Part shown: positions 47,097 through 58,280 of the stretch, one piece after another
Layout of the letters: each line of letters starts with the position of its first letter
Position numbering within the stretch: the stretch's first letter is position 1
From: Euglena gracilis
Lineage: Eukaryota; Euglenida; Euglenophyceae; Euglenales
NCBI GenBank assembly: GCA_039621445.1
Contig: CP154954.1
Coordinates: forward strand, 47,409,847-47,473,846
Length of the DNA stretch: 64,000 bases
Reading direction: 5' to 3'
Made by a program: the position numbers and the translations under genes
Notes under the pieces: model-generated
What the model saw: the letters and a program-made list of their open reading frames with translations, nothing else
Database searches by the model: none
Told to the model about the DNA's origin: nothing

Positions 47097-48237
47097 ATCC
47101 TAGAATGTTCCCCCGCAACCATTACACACATAGCTGGCACTTCGTTTAAAACGAAGTCAAAAAAAAACACGTTTTTTTAAAAAAAACATGTTTTTTTAAA
47201 AAAAACAAAAAAACGCCATTGAGGGTCCAGGGCAAAAAAAATTTTGCCTTTAATTTTAGCTTTTTTTTGCCCATCCTCGGTCAGAGAAAGACACCAAATT
47301 TGGGATGTTTCAAGTTAATTTGGAATGGTTTCCAGCCAAAATGGCAGAAAAATGCCCTATTTTGACCATTCTTGTTGAAGTTAACCAAAAGTATTGGTTT
47401 TGAGCTAAGATTGGTTCACCCTTGCGATCAAAGGTAAAATTTGGACCATCATTTTCCCCTTTGTTTTTTTTTGCCGTTTTTTTTGCCCGTTTTTTTAAAT
47501 AAAAAACAAAAAAAACATTTTTTTAAAAAAAAACAAAAAAACGCCAGCTATGATTACACACATTCCCCATTTGGTTCCTCTCATCTGGAAATTCTGATCA
47601 TGGTGCAGGTTGGATGGAGGTAGAGGGATATCCCTCTATGTCTAAGAAAATCCTGATGGGCCAAAACTTGTTCGCGTTAAAGTGATGTGAAAGCTGTGAG
47701 AAGATGGTGGTTGGGGGTGAAATTCTGATGAGAGAAATTTTGTTCCTTCTCATCTCAAAACGGTCGTTTTGAGGTTAATGGCTCATGGACTTCCATCAAA
47801 ATTTCTGACAACTTGCCAAAAATGCCATTTTTAGTCATTTCTGACGATTTTTGGCCCAAAAAAAGTGCGCTTGTGGTGAACTTCACCGGTGAAGTTCACC
47901 GTTGGGGTAGGGTTGAGGGAGGGAGAGAGGAGGACCACCAGTGCAGTTTCAAACGGTAAGCTTCACCGTTGGTGGGGGATCCAACTGGCCAAACTTTGCT
48001 GTTGTTTCAGGGTTTCTAAGGTCCGAAATTTTGCTGCTTTCTGATACTTCCTGCCTCAAGTCACCTTTTCACATGAGACTTGGTTTATTTGAGTAATTTT
48101 TTCTTTGATTTGGTTTGGTTTGACCATTTCAGAGTGACATAGAGGTGAGATAGAGGTTGAGGTAGAGGCGGAGGTCCACAACGTAGAGGTAGAGTCTTTC
48201 GACCTCTACCTCTACCTCTATCCAGCCCTGCATGGTG
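47097..48237. other. Host noncoding
   Basis: A/T-run inverted repeats at 47,165-47,215 and 47,495-47,545 share the same sequence. A GGTGAAGTTCACC palindrome occurs at 47,888-47,902. No gene supported. Confidence 0.4.
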
Positions 48238-48435
48238 TACCCCCCCCTTATTTGCCCCCCCCTTAATTGAGCATTTGGGTCCGGGGAAAATTTTCTTTCA
48301 TGCGCCGAAGGCGCCGAGGATTTTTTTGCCCTTTTTCTAAAGGAATTTTTGACCCCCCCCTTGTTTGACCCCCCCCTAATTTGAGCATTTGGGGGGTCCG
48401 TTGGCCCGTGGGTGTGCTCAAATAAAGGGGGGGTA
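48238..48435. mobile_element. 198-bp C-tract terminal-inverted-repeat element
   Basis: Begins TACCCCCCCCTTATTTG and ends CAAATAAAGGGGGGGTA, with TA at both outer edges. An internal repeat of the TIR (CCCCCCCTTAATTGAGCATTTGGG) is present on each side. Confidence 0.6.
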
Positions 48436-49020
48436 TCCATGTTCAAAAGCAACCTTTCTTTGGATTTTCTCTCCACCCAACAACCCAGTTCCATCGGCTC
48501 TCTTACTCCCGCTGTCTAGCCAAACAAACTCCAGTGCTTGAATATAATTTTTTTTGAGAGGGAACTTTGTCAGGATATTCTTATCGACTTTTTTAGAGGA
48601 CAAGATTTTTGGGGGGTGTTCCCCCCATCACCCCCCGTGATCTGAGACCCTTTTCGGCCAAAATTTTTGGAAACAAATTTTGCCGGTGATGCCTACCCTG
48701 CCCCCCCCCCCCCGAGCTGTCCCCCCCCCTGACCTATTCCCACAGGGGGGGATGGTATAGTCCCTCGGCGTAAATTGTCCCCCCCCCCCGAAAATTTTCC
48801 CCCCTGAAATTTCGGAATTTTCCTGGATTTGCAAAAGGCTCCGAAACGGTCGAAACTCCCCACCCTTCAGCCCCAGAGGGGACCCCCTGGGGGGGTCCGG
48901 CCCGGACCCACCCCCCCCCCCACCCCCCTCCCCCCCCGGGGGGGGGTCTGCTGACTTAAAAAGAAGCCTGTTCGGAATAGTAGCCCAATTTCTGGCCGAA
49001 GACCCCCAAAAAACTGGTCA
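48436..49020. other. Host noncoding, multiple C/G runs
   Basis: Numerous 8-15-base C runs between 48,600 and 48,950; no gene. Confidence 0.4.
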
Positions 49021-49180
49021 GGTGTGTTTACCACATGTCTGCAAACCATTTTCAATTCATTTTGGACACTTTTTGGCACTTTTAAGTTGGGTGCCCCAGA
49101 CGCCGGCTTCACACCCGAACCGGTGTCTGGGACGCCGATTCGGGCGTGAAGCCGGATCCCCCAAACAAGGTTTCAGGGTG
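49021..49180. repeat. Dispersed repeat related to 44,340-44,470
   Basis: Shares TTTTGGACACTTTTTGGCAC, the CGCCGG/CCGGTTCGGG palindrome region and a following GGTTTCA. Confidence 0.6.
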
Positions 49181-49793
49181 GGGCCAAGTTTGCACGTTAC
49201 AGGGGGGGGGGGGATGCGCTGGATGGCCCTCGGAAAAAAATGCGCAAAAAATGCGCAAGAAATGTGCTCAGTTTGTACACTCCTAAGGTAGCATTGCGAC
49301 GTAATTTACAGTTGTAAGTTTCGCTTGTAACTTACACGTAACTTACAGCGTAATTCATTTTTTAATTTCCGCCGTGTAATTTATCTTCTGCTTTTTTTCA
49401 GAAATTTCAGAATGTTTCTCCCTTTTTTGTGTGCAAAGCACCCTTTTTTAAAAATTGGGTTTCTGTGTTGTTGTCATACAACAAACAAGTCAAAGGTCAC
49501 TGCAAAAAAATGAAGTTCAAGGTTTTTTTTTACAGCCAAAGGGGGGACTATTTTTGGGCCCGAAGGCAGCAACCTGCCTGAAAAAGTGCATTGGCTTGGA
49601 TGAATTCCAAAATAAAAATTGGCGGCTAAGTTAAATTTGGTTAAGGAAAATTGGGTGAAGTTAACTTCACTGGTGAAGTTAACTTCAATGGTGAAGTTCA
49701 CTACAAGAGCACTTGTTTGGCAAAAAAAATGGCTAAAAATGACAATCCTTAAGAAATTTTGATAAAAGTCCATGACAAATGCATACAAGTGAC
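49181..49793. other. Host noncoding with GTAACTTAC short repeats
   Basis: GTAACTTACA-type words recur at 49,300-49,350 and again, inverted, at 50,325-50,370, on either side of the element at 49,904. AAGTTAACTTCAC repeats at 49,655-49,700. Confidence 0.4.
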
Positions 49794-49868
49794 CATTAAT
49801 ATAATGGCGGAGCATGTCTTATGATGGTATGGTCGTGGGTTCGAAACCCACGAGGTCACACCGCTTTT
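49794..49868 (+). other. tRNA-like sequence with T-arm and T run
   Basis: GTGGG-TTCGAAA-CCCAC forms a perfect T-arm (B box), preceded by an A-box-like TATAATGGC and followed by TTTTT after CACACCGC. The acceptor and anticodon arms do not fold canonically, so this is a tRNA pseudogene or tRNA-derived SINE head. Confidence 0.35.
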
Positions 49869-49903
49869 TCCTTTGAGGGACGAGACTGCGCCGATTAAGT
49901 ACG

Positions 49904-50127
49904 TACCCTCACCCCCCTCAAAAATGCCCACCCCCCAAACGTGGTCAAAATTTTTGGCAAATTTCGGTTTATCCCCTCAAAGGGTTTACCCCTCATTTCC
50001 TTCGACACCAAAGGCGACAAAGGCCAAAATTTGACCTCCCCTCCAGAGTGCCCCCCCCCCCCCCGGAGTGGCCATTTGGGTCCCACGATGCCTGGAGGGT
50101 GGCCACTTTGAGGGGGGGGTGAGGGTA
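49904..50127. mobile_element. 224-bp C-tract terminal-inverted-repeat element
   Basis: Left TACCCTCACCCCCCTCAAA and right TTTGAGGGGGGGGTGAGGGTA are inverted repeats of about 20 bp with TA at the edges; no ORF inside. Confidence 0.65.
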
Positions 50128-51000
50128 GTGAAATTAAGTTAGTTAAGCTAACATCACTGAGGCAGATGAGGGGGAGGGTTTCTGGAAACCCCCCCAGTTA
50201 ACTTCACCACAGTTTCAAACAATGAACTTCATGGGGGGTCAAAATGCAAGGAATGACTGAGCAAGGAAAGAGGGGTCCTGGGGTGTGTGATTTTTTAACT
50301 TTCATAACTTTCATAAATTTCAAAAATTACTGTAAGTTACGGTAAGTTACGGGTGTGTAATTTATAAATAATAAATTACGCAAAATTTGCAATGCTATCC
50401 TAAGGGAAAAATTTCCAATAATAAGCCCAAAATTAAACCAAAATCACGAACGGCAAAGGCAGGTGGGTTGGGACTTTTTTTTTTATTTGTATGATGTGAA
50501 CCCTCAACGCATATTCTTGCAATACCCAAGCCTTGAAGCCATTGGTGGCAGAGCAATAAGACCCACCTCCCTGAAAAGAGGTGTTTGGGAATATATCATA
50601 ACAACCACACAATATCGGCAAATGAATTCCGAATGCCGGCAGGCTTCATGGCTTGAAAGAAAAGAAGACACTAGGGAGGGACAGGGCAAAGTGTCCGAAA
50701 CGGCCGAAATTCCCCCCCCCCCTTGGTCAAGAGCCCAAAAAACTCTCCTGGGGGGGGATTTATGCCCAGGGACTGATAGCTCACTGTCATGGCACTTGTT
50801 ATAAAGAACTTCTCAAAAAACTGGTCAAGAATCGAGCCACCAAAAATGCGGTGTTCCCCAAGTCCCCCCCCCCGTGACCCGAACCACCCCCTCGGCCATT
50901 TTTGGGTGTGAATGTGCATTGGGCGAACAAGGAGACGGTGATGGCGTGTGAAACTTCACTTTTTAAAGAAACCGCTCTGGTTATGATACCCAGAATGGTG
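50128..51000. other. Host noncoding
   Basis: AT-rich sequence with G and C runs; short frames only, none with splice sites or conserved look. Confidence 0.4.
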
Positions 51001-51060
51001 GTGCCCCCGCGTCCCCCCCGCGTCCCCCCCCCCGCGTCCCCCCCGCGTCCCCAACACCCC
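51001..51060. repeat. CCCCCCGCGTCC minisatellite
   Basis: Four to five units; same word at 43,379, 52,190 and 52,465. Confidence 0.75.
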
Positions 51061-51460
51061 CGAAGTGTCCACGGGGGCTCAACAAAAATGCTATCGGGGT
51101 CTAAAATTTCTTTTCCATTAGGAATCAATAATTTTGTCTGGGGGGGGGGAGGGTTCTCTGGAAGGTGTCCGCGGGGGACAACAAAACTTGGACGGGAGGG
51201 ATCTTCATTTTGTCCAAAAAATTCCCCACTCAAGTGTCTACTGAACTGTGATGGAACAACCGACAATTACGAACAAGAAAGGCAAGGCATGTCGGTAGGG
51301 AGGCCCGCAAACTGTAGCAACGTTTCAGGTCAAAATAAAACACATTTTTGATAGGGGGGCCCACCTTAGGGTCGACCCCAGGGTCGGTCCACGACTCTAG
51401 CCAAGGCCACCCATGACCCTAGAGCGACCCTAGGGTTGCTGGGGTCACTAGGATCGTACT
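51061..51460. other. Host noncoding with GACCCTAG words
   Basis: GACCC(C/T)AGGGTCG-type short repeats at 51,368-51,450. No gene. Confidence 0.4.
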
Positions 51461-51628
51461 CTCACCCCCCCCCCTAATTGCCCCCCCAATTAGCTAACTG
51501 GGGGTCCCAAAGGACGGTCCACTAGCTAATTAGGGGGGGTCAGCTATCGGCAAGGGTCCCCCACCCTGATTGGCTAATTGGGGGTCTGAAGGAGCCCGGC
51601 CATTAGCCAAATAGGGGGGGGGTGAGGG
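51461..51628. mobile_element. C-tract terminal-inverted-repeat element
   Basis: CTCACCCCCCCCCC-TAATTG at the left and CAAATAGGGGGGGGGTGAG at the right, with two further inverted TTAGCTAA/TTAGCCAA words inside. Confidence 0.55.
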
Positions 51629-52190
51629 CATTGGGCTGACCCCGGGGTCCACCCCCCAGGCCAGTTCACCCCCCCCCCGAGTTTTATGTCCTGTTTGTTT
51701 TTTTTCTCCTCCACAAACGTCTCCTCTTTCAGGACACAAATTGTGGCAGTACACAAACTTGGTCCTTGCTTGCTCGGAAGAAATTCCCATGACCCCGGAC
51801 TCATGCCTGAGTCGGGGTCAAGACCTGAACTCGGCATATAAAGTCTGGGTCCTGGGTCTGAGTCTCTCTCAAGCCTGATTCCGAGTCTAGGGCTTGAGTT
51901 TGGGGGCCCTGCACCCGGTTTCAACAAAATCTCGAACTCCGAGGGCCTAAGATAAGTTTTGTTACAGATGGCATATGACCCCTTATGCCAAGTGCCTGTA
52001 GTCTTCTTTGTCAAAGACTCAGTTTGAAGGTTTTTGGAGTGCCACTCCCCAGACGTGCAGAGTATTTGTGTGGTCAGTGTTTGTATTAAGAGTGAGCATT
52101 TTGTTTTACACCTCGCCCCATTGGATTTGGGTTGTGTTTGGAGCTTCTGAATCCACCCCCTGGAGGTTGGACCTCCTCGGGGGGTGTCTC
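51629..52190. other. Host noncoding
   Basis: GAGTC/GGGTCTGAGTC-type degenerate words at 51,795-51,900; no gene supported. Confidence 0.4.
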
Positions 52191-52510
52191 CCCCGCGTCC
52201 CCCCCGCGTCCCCTCCCGCGTCCCCCCCGCGTCCCACTTTGGAACCAAAATTTTGTTCTCGAGACAGCCAAATTTAGGAGGCTGATTCCTAATTTCAGGT
52301 ACATTTGAGGTTGGTGATTCCTAATTTGGTGTGGGTGATCCTTAACTTGCGGTGGGTGATTCCTAATTGGGGGTGGGTTTGTCCTAATTTGTTGTGGTAT
52401 CATCCTAATTTGGCTAAAATTTTCTCGCAGCAAATTCCTAATTTCACCATCCCAAAATGGCGTCTCCCCCGCGTCCCCCCCGCGTCCCCCCCCCCCCCCC
52501 CCCGCGTCCC
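52191..52510. repeat. CGCGTCCCC minisatellites around TCCTAATTT repeats
   Basis: CGCGTCC units at 52,195-52,235 and 52,460-52,510 bracket eight TCCTAATTT words (52,285-52,445). Confidence 0.65.
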
Positions 52511-53120
52511 AGACACCCCCTCGGCATGGCCGGAATTTGTTTGGCTGTTTTTTTTTCCCACGTTTGTGGTCAACATTTCAGAGTGGCTGATCCCCCCTTG
52601 GGGGGCGGGGGTGACTGACTTGTTTTCCTGAAGAAATGTAAGTGATTGGTTTTTGGAAGAATGGAAGTGACCCCTTGACCTTGAATACAGGTCCCACCCA
52701 AGGGGCTTAGCAGACCCATGGTGGGATCAAAACAAAAGAAAGAAGAAAAAGAAGAACCAGGAGTTTCTCAAATCACAAAATGTTTCGAAAATTTGAGAAT
52801 AATCCAGCTGCAAGTCCTCCATATCAAGGGGATTTCATTCAACCGTCTGTCCACATCAAAGGGATTTCAGCCAGCGATCCATCCATTTGTCTCTTTGCTC
52901 TTTCTCCAAAGCCAATTGACCACTTAAGATTTTTTCTAAAAAAATAATATGCTGCTCTACCACAAGGGTTCATTCTTGACACAAGTTTATTTTTTTTAAA
53001 AAATAAAAAAAGCACCACTGTCAATTGGTATCTTCAAGCATCCCTCCATGTCTTCATTGTCTGTCTTTATTTTTTTTGTTTGTCCAGTTTTTATGCATCA
53101 ATGTATTTGCTGAATTCCAG
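52511..53120. other. Host noncoding
   Basis: No gene supported; a duplicated CAAGGGGATTTCA / CAAAGGGATTTCAG word at 52,824-52,872. Confidence 0.4.
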
Positions 53121-53165
53121 TGGAGGAGTTTTACCGGAACCTGATGGACTACAAGACTTATTCCC
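53121..53165 (+). CDS. Candidate internal exon
   Basis: After TTGCTGAATTCCAG the frame reads EEFYRNLMDYKTYSQ, followed by a possible GT donor, or continuing VLPPVINATSKRG. Protein-like composition and a good 3' splice site; neighbouring exons not identified. Confidence 0.35.
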
Positions 53166-54200
53166 AGGTTCTGCCTCCTGTAATCAACGCCACCAGCAAA
53201 CGCGGTGCCTCAAGCGGTGACACTCGGGTGACACAAATGGTGACTCTCAAGTGACAAAGGACAAGCAAGGTGGTGACCTTGTGACACCTGAAAACCGACT
53301 GAGGGCAGATTTCTCTTTGTCATTTTACAATAGGAAAGGATTCTGGTTCATGTTTGGAAACTGAATTGTGACCTCGTTTCCACATTGTGAACCCTGAAAC
53401 CAGGTTCGGCCTGAGAACCAAACTTGGGTTTGTCAGTCAGTTCTTCTTACACCTAACAACCAACTTTTTTGCACAGCACCTCCTCTTCTTCAGCTGCAGG
53501 CCTCCAAAACAAAAAGGCAAACTTTCACAACATTTTTTCGACCACAACATTGCAAGATCAGAAACCGTAAACGTAAATCTGAAATTGCAATCAATCATGG
53601 ACATTTTTATCTACAACATCAACCAAGCAGACACCCCAATTTGTTTGCATTTAACCGCAAAAATGTTTGGATTTCACCCCAATTTGTTTGCATTTATCAC
53701 AAAAATATATCAACACCGTCCCAGAACTGTTTCTGCTTTTTCAGAAAATTTTTGCTTTGGATCTGGTTTTTTGCACAGTCGCCATTGGAAACTCCAAAGG
53801 ATTTTCCCCCAATGGTGAAAAAGTGCAAATACTTTAAAATACTTTTGGACGCAATGAATTTTTTTTGCCAGCTGTGGACAAATACATTTGAAGGCCATGG
53901 ACAATACACCTTGGGGCAAATATTTTTGCCAGGCATGGGCAAGAAATTTCAGTTGTTGGGTGCAGTCTTCCTCACCTTTCCCATGCCCCAACCTTGGACA
54001 GCCCCAAGAATTTTTTTGTAACTTTTTTGGTGGGTTGTTTGCAAAAAATGGTAAAAAAAATGTCAAGAACAGTTGCCAAAATGACGTTTTTGATGACGTC
54101 CCAAAAACCCCGACATTTTTCGACAATGCCGTAATGATGAGAAAAACCCCAGGGGCATTAATTGTTCATGATCGTTCAGACCCCCCCCCATAAATCGTCA
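53166..54200. repeat. Dispersed repeat family, copy 1 (53,430-54,000)
   Basis: Words CCAATTTGTTTGCATTTA (twice in tandem at 53,636-53,700) and TTTTGCCAGCTGTGGACAAATACATTTGAA recur in order at 58,500-58,885. The rest is plain noncoding sequence. Confidence 0.55.
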
Positions 54201-54653
54201 AAAATCATTCAGCCCCTGTCGATGTCAGCAGCAACCTTCCCCTGCTTTGTTGGTGACCTTGGGTGGTTTCCGAGGTCAAATTGTCAAAATTTGGGTGGTG
54301 ACACCCAATCCCGGTAACAATATTCATTTCACTTTTGGAGCTTTCCAACATTGAAGCTTTCGAAAAGTTTTGGGGCAGGTGCTGATGGGGGGGTACCACC
54401 TCTTATTGTCCCCCCCCCCTTATTGTCCCTGGGCCCCGGCCGACGGGGGATTTTTTGGAAATCATTTGTGACACGTGTGAGGTTTCTTGAAAAGCAACAA
54501 TTTCTTCCAGAAAAAGAATTTTTTGAATGAATTTTTAGGTTGACAGGTTTGGTTTGGTAAACCTCCCCCCAAAAAAGCCTGGCGGGGCTCTTGTTCTTGG
54601 CGGGGGCCAAATAACTTGGCGGAGGGAGGGGCAAAAAAGATTATTCTGTTAAT
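54201..54653. other. Host noncoding with TTATTGTCCCCCC words
   Basis: At 54,400-54,448 repeats the TTATTGTCCCTGGGCCCCGG sequence found at 46,135-46,180, probably another decayed element end. Confidence 0.5.
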
Positions 54654-54913
54654 GTGACCCCCCCTCTATTTGTCCCCCCCCCTAATTGGCTAGAGCCCAG
54701 GTGGCCAATTAGGGGAGGGGGGGTTTACTCATTTCAAGGGAGAATGCCCTTATTCGGGTGTTTTACGGGGGTTCGCGATTATGAAGGACGGGTCCAGGTG
54801 GCCAATTAGGGGCGGAGGTTAACCCCCCCCTAATTGTCCCCCCCCCTAATTGGCCAGAAGGGGGGTCCGGGCGGCCCGGAGGGCGGCCAAATAAGGGGGG
54901 GGGGGGAGGTCAC
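54654..54913. mobile_element. 260-bp C-tract terminal-inverted-repeat element
   Basis: Left GTGACCCCCCCTCTATTTG and right CAAATAAGGGGGG...AGGTCAC are inverted; internal GGCCAATTAGGGG and CCCCTAATTGGCC words are also inverted. Confidence 0.6.
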
Positions 54914-55199
54914 ATACTTGGCACCCCTTTTTTTGACAAAATCCTTTTATGGCGCCGAAAAACCTTAACCTGGCGGGTGGGGGGGGGGGCATGGCAAAAA
55001 GTTGGTTCCAATGACCCGGCACCCCGCCAGGTTATTTTGGGGGGGGGTTACATCGGATGGGGGATGTCCAGGAACCTGCCTGTCTGGTTCCACAGCTGGT
55101 GTTTTTTTTGTTTTTTTTTGAAAAAAATCACAAACCCCCCCAAAACCCTTTTTTTGTTTTTTTTTCATTGAAATTTTATTGAATTTTTTTTTGAAGTTG
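54914..55199. other. Host noncoding
   Basis: T runs and CCTGGCGGG/CCCGCCAGG inverted words (54,970, 55,022); no gene. Confidence 0.4.
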
Positions 55200-55820
55200 A
55201 CTACAGAGCCCCAAATGTTTTTGAAAAGCAGTGCGTCCCGTCACATTCGCTGTTGCCTCTAGCTTTGCATGATGTGTAGTGATCACAAGCTTTTTTTTCA
55301 GTTTAATGTGAGCACAGAATGTTGCTTTAGGAAGACTTTGGGAAGAGGTTGCTTGTACCCTGGAGTTGCAGTCAGAGAAAAATTTTGGAAGCTCTCTAAA
55401 GCCCGGCCATCTGTGTGAATGCATGACATTCCGATGCGAGTGAGGAACAGCTTTGGAGCAGTCGTTGGATGATTCCTTCGCCTCCCACATTTGTGAAACT
55501 TTGAGAGCTAGCTTTGTACTAACTTGCGAAGTCATCTTGTACGATCAATATGCAGACTCTTGAATGCATTCCCAGCTGGCAGACACAATTGTTGGACCCA
55601 GCCGGACATTTTTGTTGGCCCCTGCTAGGCAAAAAAATGGGAGAATGGAGGACATTTCTATGGGGCCCCTGGGGACATGAATAGTTGACCCTCTGACCCA
55701 TGAAATTAAGGCCCCAATGGACAATTTTGTAGGGAAACCTGTCTGAAACAATCTGAACCAAGGAACTTACCAATTCACAGCAGATGCTAAGATTCAAATG
55801 GCATTGGTGGCTGTAGTGAC
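55200..55820. repeat. Mosaic dispersed repeat, copy 2
   Basis: 55,315-55,365 and 55,400-55,520 match 42,390-42,430 and 41,740-41,850 in inverted orientation. 55,584-55,710 matches 41,619-41,735 directly. 55,713-55,810 matches 42,940-43,050 inverted. The blocks are rearranged between the two copies. Confidence 0.7.
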
Positions 55821-56640
55821 ACACCCCCTCTGATCAAAATCTTTTTCAGCTGCCGATGACCCGCCCAAGGGATTTTCCTTTGAAAATTGGACCCCCCCCC
55901 ACGTAAATGACACACTCGGGGTTTTTCAGGTGCTGGGGTGTCCGAGACCCCCTCCCACTCCCGGGACCCCCTGGTTGACCAACGAAGTCAACCGAAATGG
56001 AGGGGATGGGGGATCCACAACAAAGTCAACTGACCACCTATTTCCTTTTCCTTTGGTTCCATGATTCCTAACCCGGTGGTCCAAAATGCAGTTCTCCCCT
56101 CCCCCCCTGCATGACCGCCCATGACCCGACCCACCCCCATGAACCACCCCCATGTTAAGCAATGGTGTAGTTCGGGGGAAAAACCCACAAAAACGACGTC
56201 CGATGTCATTGGAGAATCACTCCAAGCCGATGTCTGCATTGTACACATGGCTCAGTGGTAGAGCTGATGGTTTTTTCATATACTTCTGTATAAGGCCGCA
56301 TTATGAAACCACTCTTTTTTTGAACGTTCTCGGTCCAGTGTGAAGGAAGTCTTTTTTTAAATAAAATTCAAGATTGAGCCTGACAAATTCCACAAGGCAC
56401 CGAACTTGCAACCATCAATTCATCATATATGCTAATTCCCATGATCCAAATAGCGCAAAATAGCGCCCTGATATCTGTGAACAGGTAGAGAAAACTGCCC
56501 ACAAATATTTGGGTGGCACATCTTGTGCTCAGGCATTTTTTGGTTGGTGTGCGCATTTTTCACAGTTCAACAAAAATTTTGATTTGGGTACTGCCTTTAC
56601 AAGGGGTGAGAGCGAGAAGGCAGGATTGGATAAAATGCAA
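55821..56640. other. Host noncoding
   Basis: No gene, RNA or repeat beyond scattered C runs. Confidence 0.4.
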
Positions 56641-56715
56641 ACGAATTATTTATATATGTATGTATACATATATGTATAATATAATATAAATGTATAATTA
56701 TATATACATGTATTT
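56641..56715. repeat. TA-rich microsatellite
   Basis: TATATG/TATAAT-type repeats. Confidence 0.8.
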
Positions 56716-57631
56716 GTTTTTGGCCTCGGTTTTCCTGGGAATTCTGTGTTTTTTTTTGCTGTTTTGTGGTTGGAATGACACAAAAACCCCTGGTCTCATC
56801 TCCCCAAAGTGAAAAATCACTGACAAAAACACCAAAATCCAGGTAACCGCCACTCCCCCTCAACTGCCCAGCATCCTAGATACATCCCAGTCAAAAGAGT
56901 CACAAAAAGAGCATACAAAAATGACATTTTCTGGACCCACTCTCGTGTCTTTTGAAAGAAGGTCAAATTGCAATTAGGGCAGGATCGGCAACACCAAGGT
57001 TTCAAGGGGAATGCCATCTTGGAAGTTGTAATTTTGGAAAGGTTGGTTTTTGTTTATTGTTTTATCACCGCCCCCCTGATTGAAATTTTGTGGTTCAAAC
57101 CAAGGGGGAGGGCAGAGGAGGGGGAGGAGAAACACGTTTCGCATTTTTTTTATATTTTTTTGTGCATTTTTCCCCTCAAATTTTCCAAAAATCCACAGTT
57201 TTTGCATGTTTTTTTACTTTATTTTTTTCAGCGCATTTTTTTGCGTTTTTTGTTGCATTGTACATGATTTACCCAATTTTTTTTTCGCTTTTTTTTTACC
57301 ATTTTTGCAGTTTGTTGCATTTTTTTTTGAAATTTTTTATTTTTTTTTGAAACTGACATTTTCCGGATAAACCCATCATCCAATTGTTGTGAATTTGGTG
57401 CCACTTTTTCATTTTTTTTTCCAGCAGTTTTTGCATTTGCATGATTTTTCCGCTTTTTCTCTCTCGGATTTTGAACATTTTTGCACATTTTAAAAAAATG
57501 CGCCATTTTTGTGCTTTTTTTGCATTTCTTTGCACATTTTTTTCGATGCCCTCCCCATGGGGAGGGCATGTGGGCAAAACAATACAGTCACAAACAAACA
57601 ACCATCCCTTATTGGGGCTTTCGTCCTGCAG
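56716..57631. other. Host intron-like, T-rich
   Basis: Long T runs with TTTTGCATTTT words; probably intron leading to the exon at 57,632. Confidence 0.4.
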
Positions 57632-58280
57632 AGTCCACGGGTCGTTGACATCGTTGAAGCAAAGGTGCAAGCATGCCTCAAGGAGCGACGGGAGCAAGGT
57701 CCACCGAGACTGGCACCACACGAGCTCCGCCATGCAGAGCACAATGGCGTCATCCCACGAGTCCTCCCACTTCTCTGCCACGAACTCATGACGTGCTCCG
57801 ATTTCTTTCTCAGGTCTCCTGTCATGCCCCCCCCCCCCAAGCCGTTTAAGCATATGGTGTCATTGACGTCATCCACTTTCAAAAACAATTGCCCTGAGCT
57901 TTCAACCTGAAATCCTTGGAGGGAAAGGTGGCATTGGTTTTTCAAGGTGACCATTTTGGCAACATTGCCAGCAATCTTAGCCGTTTTCGGACCATCTCAC
58001 CAATGCCTGTTGTGTCACTTGGGGGGCCTCAGGGGAGGTTGGCACTTTGCTGTGGCCTTTAACTTGCCGGTCAGGTTTTTGACGGAGAGGTGTTTATGCG
58101 ACATTTCATCCATTCCCCTGCAGGCTCAATCTCCATGCTTTTATGGAGCAATTTGAGGACCTGCAATATGCCTCCATCACCCTCCACGACGCCAAGGAAC
58201 TGCTCATTGTCTTTCTCTTCCTCATCAATGGTCCGCAGCAGCAGTGGCTTGAAATAATAGTGCAACTGTTTGATCTTTGA
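57632..58280 (+). CDS. Two 3' exons of an unrecognised host gene
   Basis: Exon 57,632-57,813 follows TTTCGTCCTGCAG and reads SPRVVDIVEAKVQACLKERR onward to CSDFFL, ending AG before GTCTCC. Exon 58,124-58,280 follows CATTCCCCTGCAG, begins with the single base that completes the split codon, and reads LNLHAFMEQFEDLQ through INGPQQQWLEIIVQLFDL to a TGA. Both frames are open and the phase agrees across the 310-nt intron. The product looks helical and globular; I do not recognise the family. Confidence 0.6.

Noticed and set aside
49794-49868. Functional tRNA gene
   Set aside because: T-arm and T run are good, but acceptor and anticodon stems do not pair.
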